Source: Theobroma cacao
Lineage: Eukaryota > Streptophyta > Magnoliopsida > Malvales > Malvaceae
Direction of reading: 5' to 3'
Length of the DNA: 64,000 bases
Assembly (NCBI RefSeq): GCF_000208745.1
Contig: NC_030856.1
Coordinates: 15,850,782 to 15,914,781, forward strand
The position numbers were made by a program, and so were the translations under genes. Under the pieces are notes generated by a model. The model worked only from the letters and a program-made list of their open reading frames with translations, did no database searches and was not told where the DNA came from. Positions 49,801 to 59,898 of this stretch are shown piece by piece. How positions within the stretch are numbered: the first letter of the stretch is position 1; each line of letters opens with the position of its first letter.

Positions 49801-51232
49801 TTTAGAGTTAGCAGCAGTGGTGTTTGCTTTAAAAATCTGGAGGCATTACTTGTATGGTGAGCATTGTCGGATATTTACGGATCACAAGAGTTTAAAATAT
49901 TTGCTCACCCAAAAGGAGCTTAATTTGAGGCAAAGGCGATGGTTGGAGTTGATAAAAGATTATGACTTGGTGATAGACTATCATCCGGGAAAGGCGAACG
50001 TTGTAGCTGATGCCTTAAGTCGTAAGTCTTCATCGTCTTTAGCAGCACTTCAGAGTTGTTATTTTCCAGCATTAATAGAGATGAAATCTCTTGGGGTCCA
50101 GTTGAGAAATGGTGAGGATGGATCCTTATTGGCAAACTTCATTGTGCGACCTTCGTTACTTAATCAGATCAAGGACATTCAGAGGTCTGATGATGAGTTA
50201 AGAAAAGAAATTCAAAAACTGACCGATGGGGGAGTTAGTGAGTTCAGATTTGGAGAGGATAACGTCTTGATGTTTAAAGATCGAGTTTGTGTTCCTGAGG
50301 GAAACCAGTTGAGACAGGCGATCATGGAAGAAGCCCATTCATCTGCCTATGCATTACATCCCGGAAGCACCAAGATGTATAGGACTATCAGGGAGAATTA
50401 TTGGTGGCCGGGTATGAAGCGAGACGTAGCAGAATTCGTAGCAAAGTGTCTCGTATGTCAGCAAGTTAAGGCGGAGCATCAGAGGCCAGCAGGTACACTT
50501 CAGTCTTTACCTGTTCCCGAGTGGAAATGGGAGCATGTAACTATGGATTTTGTTTTGGGATTGCCGCGGACACAGAGGGGAAAGGATGCGATCTGGGTGA
50601 TCGTAGATCGGTTGACTAAGTCCGCTCACTTTTTAGCTGTCCATAGTACATACTCTATTGAGAAGCTGGCTCAGCTCTATATAGATGAGATTGTGAGGCT
50701 ACATGGAGTTCCCGTTTCTATAGTGTCAGACCGAGATCCTCGATTCACTTCTCGATTCTGGCCGAAATTTCAAGAAGCTCTCGGAACCAAATTGAAATTT
50801 AGCACTGCTTTTCACCCACAGACGGATGGTCAGTCAGAAAGGACTATCCAGACCTTGGAGGATATGTTACGGGCTTGTGTCATTGACTTTATTGGGAGTT
50901 GGGACAGACATTTGCCATTGGTGGAATTTGCTTACAACAATAGCTTTCAGTCTAGCATTGGTATGGCACCGTACGAAGCTTTATATGGAAGAAAATGTCG
51001 TACTCCACTCTGTTGGGATGAAGTAGGTGAAAGGAAGTTAGTGAGTGTGGAATTGATCGAGCTAACTAATGACAAGATCAAGGTTATACGAGAGAGGCTA
51101 AAGGTAGCCCAGGATAGGCAGAAGAGCTATGCAGATAAACGGAGAAAAGACTTGGAGTTTGAGATCGATGATAAAGTTTTTCTTAAGGTTTCTCCTTGGA
51201 AAGGTAATAATTTGAATACTTTGAAGTATTAA
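46823..51232 (+). CDS. Gag-Pol polyprotein, unit 3
   Basis: Same 1469 residues as the other units. At the three variable sites in gag it carries the unit 1 bases. One private silent change at 50839 (GAG to GAA, glutamate). All catalytic residues intact; same premature stop. Confidence 0.95.
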   Translation: MPPRRGRPPLTRSVGRGKGRSQRRQLDAVGEESAASTIRAAPTAEQADSPPHPPPPPPPTGIPTMPTEAAQALAAFFTAMAGGAPTGQVPPIVPPVTPLVPPPVQDVSISKKLKEARQLGCVSFTGELDATVAKDWINQVSETLSDMRLDDDMKLMVATRLLEKRARTWWNSVKSRSATPQTWSDFLREFDGQYFTYFHQKEKKREFLSLKQGNLTVEEYETRFNELMLYVPDLVKSEQDQASYFEEGLRNEIRERMTVTGREPHKEVVQMALRAEKLATENRRIRTEFAKRRNPGMSSSQPVKRGKDSAISGSTTSVSVTSPRPPFPPSQQRPSRFSRSAMTGSGKSFGGSDRCRNCGNYHSGLCREPTRCFQCGQTGHIRSNCPRLGRATVVASSSPARTDIQRRDSSGLPPRQGVAIRSGVESNTPAHPPSRPQTRTSTRVFAVTEDEAQVRPGAVTGTMSLFDKDAYVLIDSGSDRSYVSTTFASIADRNLSPLEEEIVIHTPLGEKLVRNSCYRDCGVRVGEEEFRGDLIPLEILDFDLILGMDWLTAHRANVDCFRKEVVLRNSEGAEIVFVGKRRVLPSCVISAIKASKLVQKGYPTYLAYVIDTSKGEPKLEDVPIVSEFPDVFPDDLPGLPPDRELEFPIDLLPGTAPISIPPYRMAPAELKELKVQLQELVDKGFIRPSISPWGAPVLFVKKKDGTLRLCIDYRQLNRMTIKNKYPLPRIDDLFDQLQGATVFSKVDLRSGYHQLRIKEQDVPKTAFRTRYGHYEFLVMPFGLTNAPAAFMDLMNRVFHPYLDKFVIVFIDDILVYSRDNDEHAAHLRIVLQTLRERQLYAKFSKCEFWLQEVVFLGHVVSRTGIYVDPKKVEAILQWEQPKTVTEIRSFLGLAGYYRRFVQGFSLIAAPLTRLTRKGVKFVWDDVCENRFQELKNRLTSAPVLTLPVNGKGFVVYSDASKLGLGCVLMQDEKVVAYASRQLKRHEANYPTHDLELAAVVFALKIWRHYLYGEHCRIFTDHKSLKYLLTQKELNLRQRRWLELIKDYDLVIDYHPGKANVVADALSRKSSSSLAALQSCYFPALIEMKSLGVQLRNGEDGSLLANFIVRPSLLNQIKDIQRSDDELRKEIQKLTDGGVSEFRFGEDNVLMFKDRVCVPEGNQLRQAIMEEAHSSAYALHPGSTKMYRTIRENYWWPGMKRDVAEFVAKCLVCQQVKAEHQRPAGTLQSLPVPEWKWEHVTMDFVLGLPRTQRGKDAIWVIVDRLTKSAHFLAVHSTYSIEKLAQLYIDEIVRLHGVPVSIVSDRDPRFTSRFWPKFQEALGTKLKFSTAFHPQTDGQSERTIQTLEDMLRACVIDFIGSWDRHLPLVEFAYNNSFQSSIGMAPYEALYGRKCRTPLCWDEVGERKLVSVELIELTNDKIKVIRERLKVAQDRQKSYADKRRKDLEFEIDDKVFLKVSPWKGNNLNTLKY

Positions 51233-51287
51233 ATCTTATTGATTATACTATCATGATAAATTATGGTGTTTTATTGGATAATGAAAG
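51204..51287 (+). other. 84-bp in-frame interruption, unit 3
   Basis: Identical to that of unit 1, with the same splice-like ends and direct repeats. Confidence 0.55.
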
Positions 51288-51679
51288 GTGTGATTCGATT
51301 TGCGAAGAGGGGAAAGCTCAACCCGAGATATATTGGACCATTCCGAATCATTGAAAGGATTGGACCAGTGGCTTATCGGTTAGAATTACCTCCGGAGTTA
51401 GATCGGATCCACAACGTTTTCCATGTCTCCATGCTTAAGAAATATGTACCAGATCCCTCTCACGTCCTCGAAGCACCTCCGATCGAGTTGCATGACGATT
51501 TGAAGTTCGAGGTACAACCTGTGAGTATCTTGGATCGAAAGGATCGAGTACTGAGAAACAAGAGTATTTCAATGGTCAAAGTGTTGTGGAAAAGTGCTCG
51601 AATGGAGGAAATGACATGGGAAGTAGAGCATCAGATGAGGAACCAATACCCGCATCTATTTGTCGAATCTGGTAAGTGA
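51263..51679 (+). CDS. integrase C-terminus and chromodomain, unit 3
   Basis: Same protein as the unit 1 copy, in phase with the upstream frame. Confidence 0.85.
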   Translation: MVFYWIMKGVIRFAKRGKLNPRYIGPFRIIERIGPVAYRLELPPELDRIHNVFHVSMLKKYVPDPSHVLEAPPIELHDDLKFEVQPVSILDRKDRVLRNKSISMVKVLWKSARMEEMTWEVEHQMRNQYPHLFVESGK

Positions 51680-51704
51680 AATTTTGAGGTCAAAATTTTA
51701 TTTT

Positions 51705-51715
51705 AAGGGGGGTAG
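51705..51715 (+). promoter_or_regulatory. polypurine tract, unit 3
   Basis: AAGGGGGGTAG three bases before LTR4. Confidence 0.75.
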
Positions 51716-51718
51716 AAT

Positions 51719-54700
51719 TGTAAAACCCGACCCTATAAATACATGTCATGACATACATGCATTGAGTAGCATGTTATTACGCTAGAAAAGCACCTAAGAA
51801 TAGACGAAACCTGATATTGTACCTAACGGTACACTTAAATTGATTTAACCTCGAACTAGTTCAAATAGGAATTGTAGGATGAAATTTAATATTTTATAGT
51901 CCAGGAATGACTAAAAATGATTGTTCGGAGTTCGAGGGTTCATTTGGGGTAAAATTAGAAATTTTGATATTCAAGGGCAAAATCGTCATTTTGCCACCTA
52001 AGATAATAATTTGATCATGGAGTGAAATTTTTGACCAAGATTAACTATTTGGAGTATAATTTAATGATAGGAAGTGAAAAAGTTTAATTCTGGTGATTTT
52101 TGGAGTGTAGGGGCAAAATCGTAATTTTGCCACCCACGGACAAAATTTGAGATTTTGAGAGAATTTAGATCAAATTTGACAAATTGGAGAATGGTATGAG
52201 TATAAGGGATGAAAAATATGTCTATGGGCAATTTTTCAATTTTTGGGGCAAAAATGTAATTTTTGACTTTTACGGGGGCAAAAGTGTAAATTTCAAAAAT
52301 TACTCCACCGAGACTTTGGATGAGTCTGAGAATTTTATCTAAGCTATGAATATATGAGACAAGTGTATGGTGAAAATTTGGAAACAAATGGATGAAATTT
52401 TAAAAATGGGCCAATGGGAAAGTGACATGTGGCATTTTTTAATGAAATAATATTATTTTAATGAAAAGTCAGCCCATTTAAACCCAAATTTTGAGTGCTG
52501 GCCGGCCATAAGGAAGAACAAGAGAGGAAATAGAGAGGAAAGGAAGAAAAAAAGAAAAACCAAAGAGAAACAAGAAAATTCAAAGGGAAATTCGCGGTTT
52601 TCGACCGTTTACGCGTCTAACGGTAAGATTTTTCGATTTTAGCTTGATTTCTACCTTTCCTATGCCTTTATTTCCATTTAGCATGCTTGAGGAGAGAGAT
52701 CAAAAAGTGATATCAAGGGCTGGACGAAATTCTAGGGGAGAGAAATTGAAATTTTTAGGTTTTGATTTTTAGTTAAATTGATAGTTTTAGTTAGTTAAAT
52801 GTGTTTAGAAATTAAATTGGGCAAGAAATCATTAAATTTTCACAATACCCACTCTTGGCTGGATGCTCAATGCTGTACAATGATGATGAATTGATTTTAT
52901 TCTAAGGGAAATGAAGAGAAAATGATGAAAAACGATTAAACGTGATAGAAAAACAAAGTAGAAAATTAACCGAGTTAATGTCCCATTTTTGGCCGAATTT
53001 TCCAAGGAAGGGAGTGAGCTGATTTTGTTGTTTTTAGAAGGTTATTGGCTGATATTTAATGGTTAGAAATGTTGGAGAGAGAATGGGATGATTTAGAGCT
53101 AAAATGGAGCGCGTTAGCAATTTATCGGGCAAAGTGCCAAAAATAGGTTAATACCGCGTTTAAGCCGTTTTAGGCTATTGCATTTCATACCATGCATTAG
53201 TATAGGATTTAAGTTAATTATATAGTGATTTAGCATCAATGTGATGAATTGTGTAAATTTTTGTAATGTGTCTAGGAGGAGAGCCTTCCGGAAAAGGCAA
53301 AGAAGTCGTACCCGACGAGTAGTGATCGGGGCGCTTAGAAAGCTTTTAGTTTGTACAAACGGTGAGTAAACTTATTATTATTGTAAATTATCTAGAGTTT
53401 ATTTTAAATGCCCTTTATGTATTTTATGAAATGAGAACGAGATTAAAACGGGATTTTTGATGTTTTAGGAATAAATGTGACAAATAAAAATATATTGTAT
53501 TGATTATGAAATTGAGTAATTGGAGGCTACAAATTGACTTGAAAAATATATATTTTCCTAGGAATGGCTTATGAGAAATGAGTATATGTGGCTATATTTT
53601 GTGAATGCATTGGGAAATTTATGTAAGTTGTTTTACTATGCAGGCTGGATAAATAAATAAAAGCCACGTTATACTGTCGAAATTTTATTAAAATTGGTGG
53701 GTTAGTCACTGCAGTGACGGGTTTCCGTGGACTGCCTATTAGAGGGGCACGGTAAACCCAGTTATATAGTTACTCCGGTTGTAGAGGCGAGGAGGGTAAC
53801 TCCTGGGGTAGTATTAGAGCTCACTTCACGTCGAACCCCCACGTGAATGTGTAACTCGGCCAACGCCAAGGAACGGCTGGTTTTAAAAATAAAAATGTGT
53901 TTCACGTGTGAATATTTTAACACCCTTGGCGGACTCGGTTAGATGCCTCGGCCAAGGTATCCCCGAGGATTAGTTTTGGCTTGAGCCTTGTTTTAATAAA
54001 AGACATAAGCCTTAACAACTGTTTTGGTAAATTACAAATATTTTATGGTTTAAGAAATAAATTGAAAACATTATGAAATGGGTTGAAATTTGTTGTTTAA
54101 ACTTGCCTCCATTTTACTCGCCTTTAGATATTTATGATAATGTCTGTTTACTCATTGGGATTGCAAAATCTCACCCAACTCCTTTCCACCCATTTCAGGT
54201 TCAGTATAGACTGTAGATAGCTGATCTCATCGAGGACTACCATTGGATCTGCATTTTCCAAACCGTAGGTTCACAGTCCTCTTTACTTTTGTTTATTCGG
54301 GGGCCCTCTTGTTATTGTAAATTAAATTAAATATTTTGGCTTACTGTATTTCAGTATGTATAAATTTATTTAGCTTTTACGCTATAAAAATTATTCACGT
54401 ATAACTCTATAAATATTGTTTTATAAGAAAATAGAATATTTTCCTTAATATTTCTTTTATTTTCTTATTATATTCAAATAACCGTAATTTCGTTTTAAAT
54501 GAAGATTTTAGACTTTTAAACTCATTTTGAATATGAATTATGTGTTTTGTACTTGTATATTACGTTTTAGCCAGTTTCGAAATTTTTGAGAAAAAAATGA
54601 CCAAAATACCCCTGTGTGGCGAAAATTTTATTTTGATTGTTTTTGATCTAAAATAGTATATATTCTCTAAAAACTCGATATTTAACAATGATTGCTCACA

Positions 54701-54821
54701 GGAAAGGAAAGAAACTGATATGTAAGCCTTGCGGGGTTCCGGTTGGCATTCCGGATAATGAGTGTCAATCGGGACGTCGCGGCGATTGTCATGGGCCTGA
54801 GGGAGGTTCCGGGTCGTGACA
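51719..54821 (+). repeat. LTR4, shared by units 3 and 4
   Basis: 3103 bp. It differs from LTR2/LTR3 at 52428, where C to T changes the G-box CACGTG to CATGTG. I found no other difference. Confidence 0.95.
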
Positions 54822-54828
54822 ATTCTAT

Positions 54829-54840
54829 TGGTATCAGAGC
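54829..54840 (+). promoter_or_regulatory. primer binding site, unit 4
   Basis: TGGTATCAGAGC, exact. Confidence 0.92.
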
Positions 54841-55002
54841 TTTTGGTTTTAAAGATAAGAGTTTTTGGTTTTAAAGTGGTTTTAAAAAATTACAATATCA
54901 GTGTGGCCCCGGATTAAGTTAAGTTAGGTTGAATAGAATGCATGCATTTTCATATAGAGCCTAAGGTTCCCTAAGCTTGCTCGTTTTCTCTTATAGATTA
55001 TT

Positions 55003-58000
55003 ATGCCTCCTCGACGCGGACGCCCACCTCTCACTAGATCGGTTGGGAGGGGAAAAGGTCGTTCCCAACGTCGTCAGCTAGATGCAGTAGGGGAAGAATC
55101 GGCTGCGTCTACCATTCGGGCAGCACCTACTGCTGAGCAGGCCGATAGTCCTCCACATCCTCCACCTCCTCCGCCACCTACGGGTATTCCCACCATGCCT
55201 ACTGAGGCAGCACAGGCATTGGCAGCTTTCTTTACCGCAATGGCTGGTGGAGCTCCGACTGGTCAAGTTCCACCTATAGTACCACCAGTTACTCCTTTAG
55301 TTCCACCACCGGTACAAGATGTATCCATTTCCAAGAAGCTAAAGGAGGCTAGACAGCTCGGTTGTGTGTCTTTCACGGGTGAGTTGGATGCCACTGTGGC
55401 AAAGGACTGGATTAATCAGGTTTCAGAGACTCTCTCTGATATGAGATTAGACGACGACATGAAGCTGATGGTGGCTACGAGATTATTAGAGAAGAGGGCT
55501 CGTACTTGGTGGAATTCGGTGAAGTCCCGTTCCGCTACTCCTCAGACATGGTCTGATTTTCTCAGGGAATTCGATGGTCAGTATTTCACTTATTTCCATC
55601 AGAAAGAAAAGAAGAGAGAATTTCTGAGTTTGAAACAGGGAAATCTAACTGTAGAGGAGTACGAGACTCGTTTTAACGAGTTGATGTTATATGTGCCGGA
55701 TCTGGTGAAATCTGAGCAGGATCAGGCCAGTTATTTCGAGGAAGGGCTCCGTAATGAGATTAGAGAGCGAATGACAGTGACTGGTAGGGAGCCACATAAG
55801 GAGGTGGTACAGATGGCTTTACGGGCTGAGAAGCTCGCGACTGAGAATAGGAGGATTCGGACTGAGTTTGCAAAAAGGAGGAATCCTGGTATGTCTTCTA
55901 GTCAGCCAGTAAAAAGAGGCAAGGACTCAGCGATTTCAGGGAGTACTACTTCTGTTTCCGTGACATCTCCTCGACCTCCATTTCCACCATCACAACAGAG
56001 ACCTTCGAGGTTTAGCAGATCTGCTATGACTGGTTCTGGGAAGAGTTTCGGAGGTTCTGACAGATGCAGAAATTGTGGGAATTATCATAGTGGGCTATGT
56101 AGAGAGCCAACAAGATGTTTCCAATGTGGACAGACGGGTCATATTAGGAGTAATTGCCCACGGTTAGGACGAGCCACGGTAGTTGCATCATCTTCACCAG
56201 CTCGCACTGATATACAGAGGAGAGATTCTTCTGGGTTGCCACCGAGACAGGGAGTGGCCATACGGTCCGGTGTGGAGAGTAATACCCCGGCACATCCACC
56301 TTCGAGACCACAGACTCGTACCTCGACAAGAGTTTTCGCTGTGACGGAAGATGAGGCACAGGTCCGACCTGGAGCAGTGACAGGTACTATGTCTTTATTT
56401 GATAAAGATGCTTATGTTTTGATAGATTCTGGCTCAGATAGGTCTTATGTGAGCACCACATTTGCATCAATTGCTGATAGAAACTTGTCACCATTAGAGG
56501 AAGAAATTGTAATTCACACCCCTTTAGGAGAAAAGCTAGTTAGAAACAGTTGTTATAGAGACTGTGGGGTAAGGGTAGGCGAGGAAGAATTTAGGGGTGA
56601 CTTAATTCCTCTAGAGATCCTGGATTTTGATCTAATATTGGGTATGGACTGGTTAACTGCACATCGGGCGAACGTGGATTGTTTCCGAAAGGAAGTTGTT
56701 CTTCGAAATTCGGAGGGAGCAGAGATTGTGTTTGTAGGGAAACGTCGAGTATTACCGTCCTGTGTAATCTCGGCCATCAAAGCTTCAAAATTAGTGCAGA
56801 AAGGGTATCCGACTTATTTGGCATACGTAATTGATACTTCAAAGGGGGAACCTAAGTTAGAGGATGTCCCGATAGTAAGTGAGTTTCCTGATGTATTTCC
56901 TGATGATTTACCGGGACTGCCTCCTGATCGAGAGCTTGAGTTCCCTATTGATTTACTTCCGGGTACCGCACCTATTTCTATCCCTCCATATAGAATGGCT
57001 CCGGCAGAGTTGAAGGAGTTGAAAGTACAATTGCAAGAGTTGGTGGACAAGGGTTTTATACGCCCTAGTATATCTCCATGGGGAGCACCGGTTTTATTTG
57101 TGAAAAAGAAAGACGGTACACTTCGGTTATGTATCGATTACCGACAGCTTAACAGAATGACCATTAAGAACAAGTATCCGTTACCGAGGATTGATGATCT
57201 TTTCGATCAATTACAGGGAGCTACAGTGTTTTCCAAGGTTGATCTAAGGTCTGGGTATCATCAGTTGAGGATTAAAGAACAGGATGTACCCAAGACAGCG
57301 TTCAGGACTCGGTACGGTCATTATGAGTTCTTGGTCATGCCTTTCGGGTTAACTAACGCACCGGCAGCTTTTATGGATCTCATGAATAGGGTGTTCCACC
57401 CTTACTTGGACAAGTTTGTTATTGTGTTCATTGATGACATACTGGTTTACTCGAGAGATAATGATGAGCACGCTGCCCACTTGCGTATAGTATTACAAAC
57501 TTTGAGGGAAAGACAGTTGTATGCAAAGTTTTCGAAGTGTGAGTTTTGGTTACAGGAAGTGGTATTCTTGGGACACGTAGTATCGAGAACTGGAATATAT
57601 GTTGATCCTAAGAAAGTAGAGGCAATTTTACAATGGGAGCAACCTAAGACAGTGACGGAGATTCGTAGTTTCCTCGGATTAGCCGGTTATTATCGGAGGT
57701 TTGTTCAGGGGTTTTCCTTAATAGCAGCTCCTTTGACCCGTCTAACTCGTAAGGGAGTTAAGTTTGTGTGGGATGATGTTTGTGAGAATCGATTTCAGGA
57801 GCTAAAGAACCGGTTAACCTCCGCTCCCGTTTTAACACTTCCTGTTAATGGTAAGGGATTTGTAGTATATAGTGATGCCTCAAAGTTGGGGTTGGGGTGC
57901 GTATTGATGCAGGATGAAAAAGTTGTGGCTTATGCTTCTAGACAGCTAAAGAGGCATGAAGCAAATTACCCTACCCATGATTTAGAGTTAGCAGCAGTGG

Positions 58001-59412
58001 TGTTTGCTTTAAAAATCTGGAGGCATTACTTGTATGGTGAGCATTGTCGGATATTTACGGATCACAAGAGTTTAAAATATTTGCTCACCCAAAAGGAGCT
58101 TAATTTGAGGCAAAGGCGATGGTTGGAGTTGATAAAAGATTATGACTTGGTGATAGACTATCATCCGGGAAAGGCGAACGTTGTAGCTGATGCCTTAAGT
58201 CGTAAGTCTTCATCGTCTTTAGCAGCACTTCAGAGTTGTTATTTTCCAGCATTAATAGAGATGAAATCTCTTGGGGTCCAGTTGAGAAATGGTGAGGATG
58301 GATCCTTATTGGCAAACTTCATTGTGCGACCTTCGTTACTTAATCAGATCAAGGACATTCAGAGGTCTGATGATGAGTTAAGAAAAGAAATTCAAAAACT
58401 GACCGATGGGGGAGTTAGTGAGTTCAGATTTGGAGAGGATAACGTCTTGATGTTTAAAGATCGAGTTTGTGTTCCTGAGGGAAACCAGTTGAGACAGGCG
58501 ATCATGGAAGAAGCCCATTCATCTGCCTATGCATTACATCCCGGAAGCACCAAGATGTATAGGACTATCAGGGAGAATTATTGGTGGCCGGGTATGAAGC
58601 GAGACGTAGCAGAATTCGTAGCAAAGTGTCTCGTATGTCAGCAAGTTAAGGCGGAGCATCAGAGGCCAGCAGGTACACTTCAGTCTTTACCTGTTCCCGA
58701 GTGGAAATGGGAGCATGTAACTATGGATTTTGTTTTGGGATTGCCGCGGACACAGAGGGGAAAGGATGCGATCTGGGTGATCGTAGATCGGTTGACTAAG
58801 TCCGCTCACTTTTTAGCTGTCCATAGTACATACTCTATTGAGAAGCTGGCTCAGCTCTATATAGATGAGATTGTGAGGCTACATGGAGTTCCCGTTTCTA
58901 TAGTGTCAGACCGAGATCCTCGATTCACTTCTCGATTCTGGCCGAAATTTCAAGAAGCTCTCGGAACCAAATTGAAATTTAGCACTGCTTTTCACCCACA
59001 GACGGATGGTCAGTCAGAGAGGACTATCCAGACCTTGGAGGATATGTTACGGGCTTGTGTCATTGACTTTATTGGGAGTTGGGACAGACATTTGCCATTG
59101 GTGGAGTTCGCGTATAATAACAGTTTTCAGTCTAGTATTGGGATGGCACCATACGAGGCTTTGTATGGAAGGAAGTGCCGAACTCCGCTCTGTTGGGATG
59201 AAGTAGGTGAAAGGAAGTTAGTGAGTGTGGAATTGATCGAGCTAACTAATGACAAGATCAAGGTTATACGAGAGAGGCTAAAGGTAGCCCAGGATAGGCA
59301 GAAGAGCTATGCAGATAAACGGAGAAAAGACTTGGAGTTTGAGATCGATGATAAAGTTTTTCTTAAGGTTTCTCCTTGGAAAGGTAATAATTTGAATACT
59401 TTGAAGTATTAA
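55003..59412 (+). CDS. Gag-Pol polyprotein, unit 4 (with silent patch)
   Basis: Same 1469 residues as units 1-3. It shares three silent gag variants with unit 2 (55770, 55794, 55824), has a private silent change at 56745, and carries a block of 17 silent third-position changes at 59106-59187 in the integrase region (residues 1368-1395), while the flanks are unchanged. All catalytic residues are intact; same premature stop. Confidence 0.95.
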   Translation: MPPRRGRPPLTRSVGRGKGRSQRRQLDAVGEESAASTIRAAPTAEQADSPPHPPPPPPPTGIPTMPTEAAQALAAFFTAMAGGAPTGQVPPIVPPVTPLVPPPVQDVSISKKLKEARQLGCVSFTGELDATVAKDWINQVSETLSDMRLDDDMKLMVATRLLEKRARTWWNSVKSRSATPQTWSDFLREFDGQYFTYFHQKEKKREFLSLKQGNLTVEEYETRFNELMLYVPDLVKSEQDQASYFEEGLRNEIRERMTVTGREPHKEVVQMALRAEKLATENRRIRTEFAKRRNPGMSSSQPVKRGKDSAISGSTTSVSVTSPRPPFPPSQQRPSRFSRSAMTGSGKSFGGSDRCRNCGNYHSGLCREPTRCFQCGQTGHIRSNCPRLGRATVVASSSPARTDIQRRDSSGLPPRQGVAIRSGVESNTPAHPPSRPQTRTSTRVFAVTEDEAQVRPGAVTGTMSLFDKDAYVLIDSGSDRSYVSTTFASIADRNLSPLEEEIVIHTPLGEKLVRNSCYRDCGVRVGEEEFRGDLIPLEILDFDLILGMDWLTAHRANVDCFRKEVVLRNSEGAEIVFVGKRRVLPSCVISAIKASKLVQKGYPTYLAYVIDTSKGEPKLEDVPIVSEFPDVFPDDLPGLPPDRELEFPIDLLPGTAPISIPPYRMAPAELKELKVQLQELVDKGFIRPSISPWGAPVLFVKKKDGTLRLCIDYRQLNRMTIKNKYPLPRIDDLFDQLQGATVFSKVDLRSGYHQLRIKEQDVPKTAFRTRYGHYEFLVMPFGLTNAPAAFMDLMNRVFHPYLDKFVIVFIDDILVYSRDNDEHAAHLRIVLQTLRERQLYAKFSKCEFWLQEVVFLGHVVSRTGIYVDPKKVEAILQWEQPKTVTEIRSFLGLAGYYRRFVQGFSLIAAPLTRLTRKGVKFVWDDVCENRFQELKNRLTSAPVLTLPVNGKGFVVYSDASKLGLGCVLMQDEKVVAYASRQLKRHEANYPTHDLELAAVVFALKIWRHYLYGEHCRIFTDHKSLKYLLTQKELNLRQRRWLELIKDYDLVIDYHPGKANVVADALSRKSSSSLAALQSCYFPALIEMKSLGVQLRNGEDGSLLANFIVRPSLLNQIKDIQRSDDELRKEIQKLTDGGVSEFRFGEDNVLMFKDRVCVPEGNQLRQAIMEEAHSSAYALHPGSTKMYRTIRENYWWPGMKRDVAEFVAKCLVCQQVKAEHQRPAGTLQSLPVPEWKWEHVTMDFVLGLPRTQRGKDAIWVIVDRLTKSAHFLAVHSTYSIEKLAQLYIDEIVRLHGVPVSIVSDRDPRFTSRFWPKFQEALGTKLKFSTAFHPQTDGQSERTIQTLEDMLRACVIDFIGSWDRHLPLVEFAYNNSFQSSIGMAPYEALYGRKCRTPLCWDEVGERKLVSVELIELTNDKIKVIRERLKVAQDRQKSYADKRRKDLEFEIDDKVFLKVSPWKGNNLNTLKY

Positions 59413-59467
59413 ATCTTATTGATTATACTATCATGATAAATTATGGTGTTTTATTGGATAATGAAAG
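59384..59467 (+). other. 84-bp in-frame interruption, unit 4
   Basis: Identical to that of unit 1. Confidence 0.55.
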
Positions 59468-59859
59468 GTGTGATTCGATTTGCGAAGAGGGGAAAGCTCA
59501 ACCCGAGATATATTGGACCATTCCGAATCATTGAAAGGATTGGACCAGTGGCTTATCGGTTAGAATTACCTCCGGAGTTAGATCGGATCCACAACGTTTT
59601 CCATGTCTCCATGCTTAAGAAATATGTACCAGATCCCTCTCACGTCCTCGAAGCACCTCCGATCGAGTTGCATGACGATTTGAAGTTCGAGGTACAACCT
59701 GTGAGTATCTTGGATCGAAAGGATCGAGTACTGAGAAACAAGAGTATTTCAATGGTCAAAGTGTTGTGGAAAAGTGCTCGAATGGAGGAAATGACATGGG
59801 AAGTAGAGCATCAGATGAGGAACCAATACCCGCATCTATTTGTCGAATCTGGTAAGTGA
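59443..59859 (+). CDS. integrase C-terminus and chromodomain, unit 4
   Basis: Same protein as the unit 1 copy, in phase with the upstream frame. Confidence 0.85.
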   Translation: MVFYWIMKGVIRFAKRGKLNPRYIGPFRIIERIGPVAYRLELPPELDRIHNVFHVSMLKKYVPDPSHVLEAPPIELHDDLKFEVQPVSILDRKDRVLRNKSISMVKVLWKSARMEEMTWEVEHQMRNQYPHLFVESGK

Positions 59860-59884
59860 AATTTTGAGGTCAAAATTTTATTTT

Positions 59885-59895
59885 AAGGGGGGTAG
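59885..59895 (+). promoter_or_regulatory. polypurine tract, unit 4
   Basis: AAGGGGGGTAG three bases before LTR5. Confidence 0.75.
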
Positions 59896-59898
59896 AAT

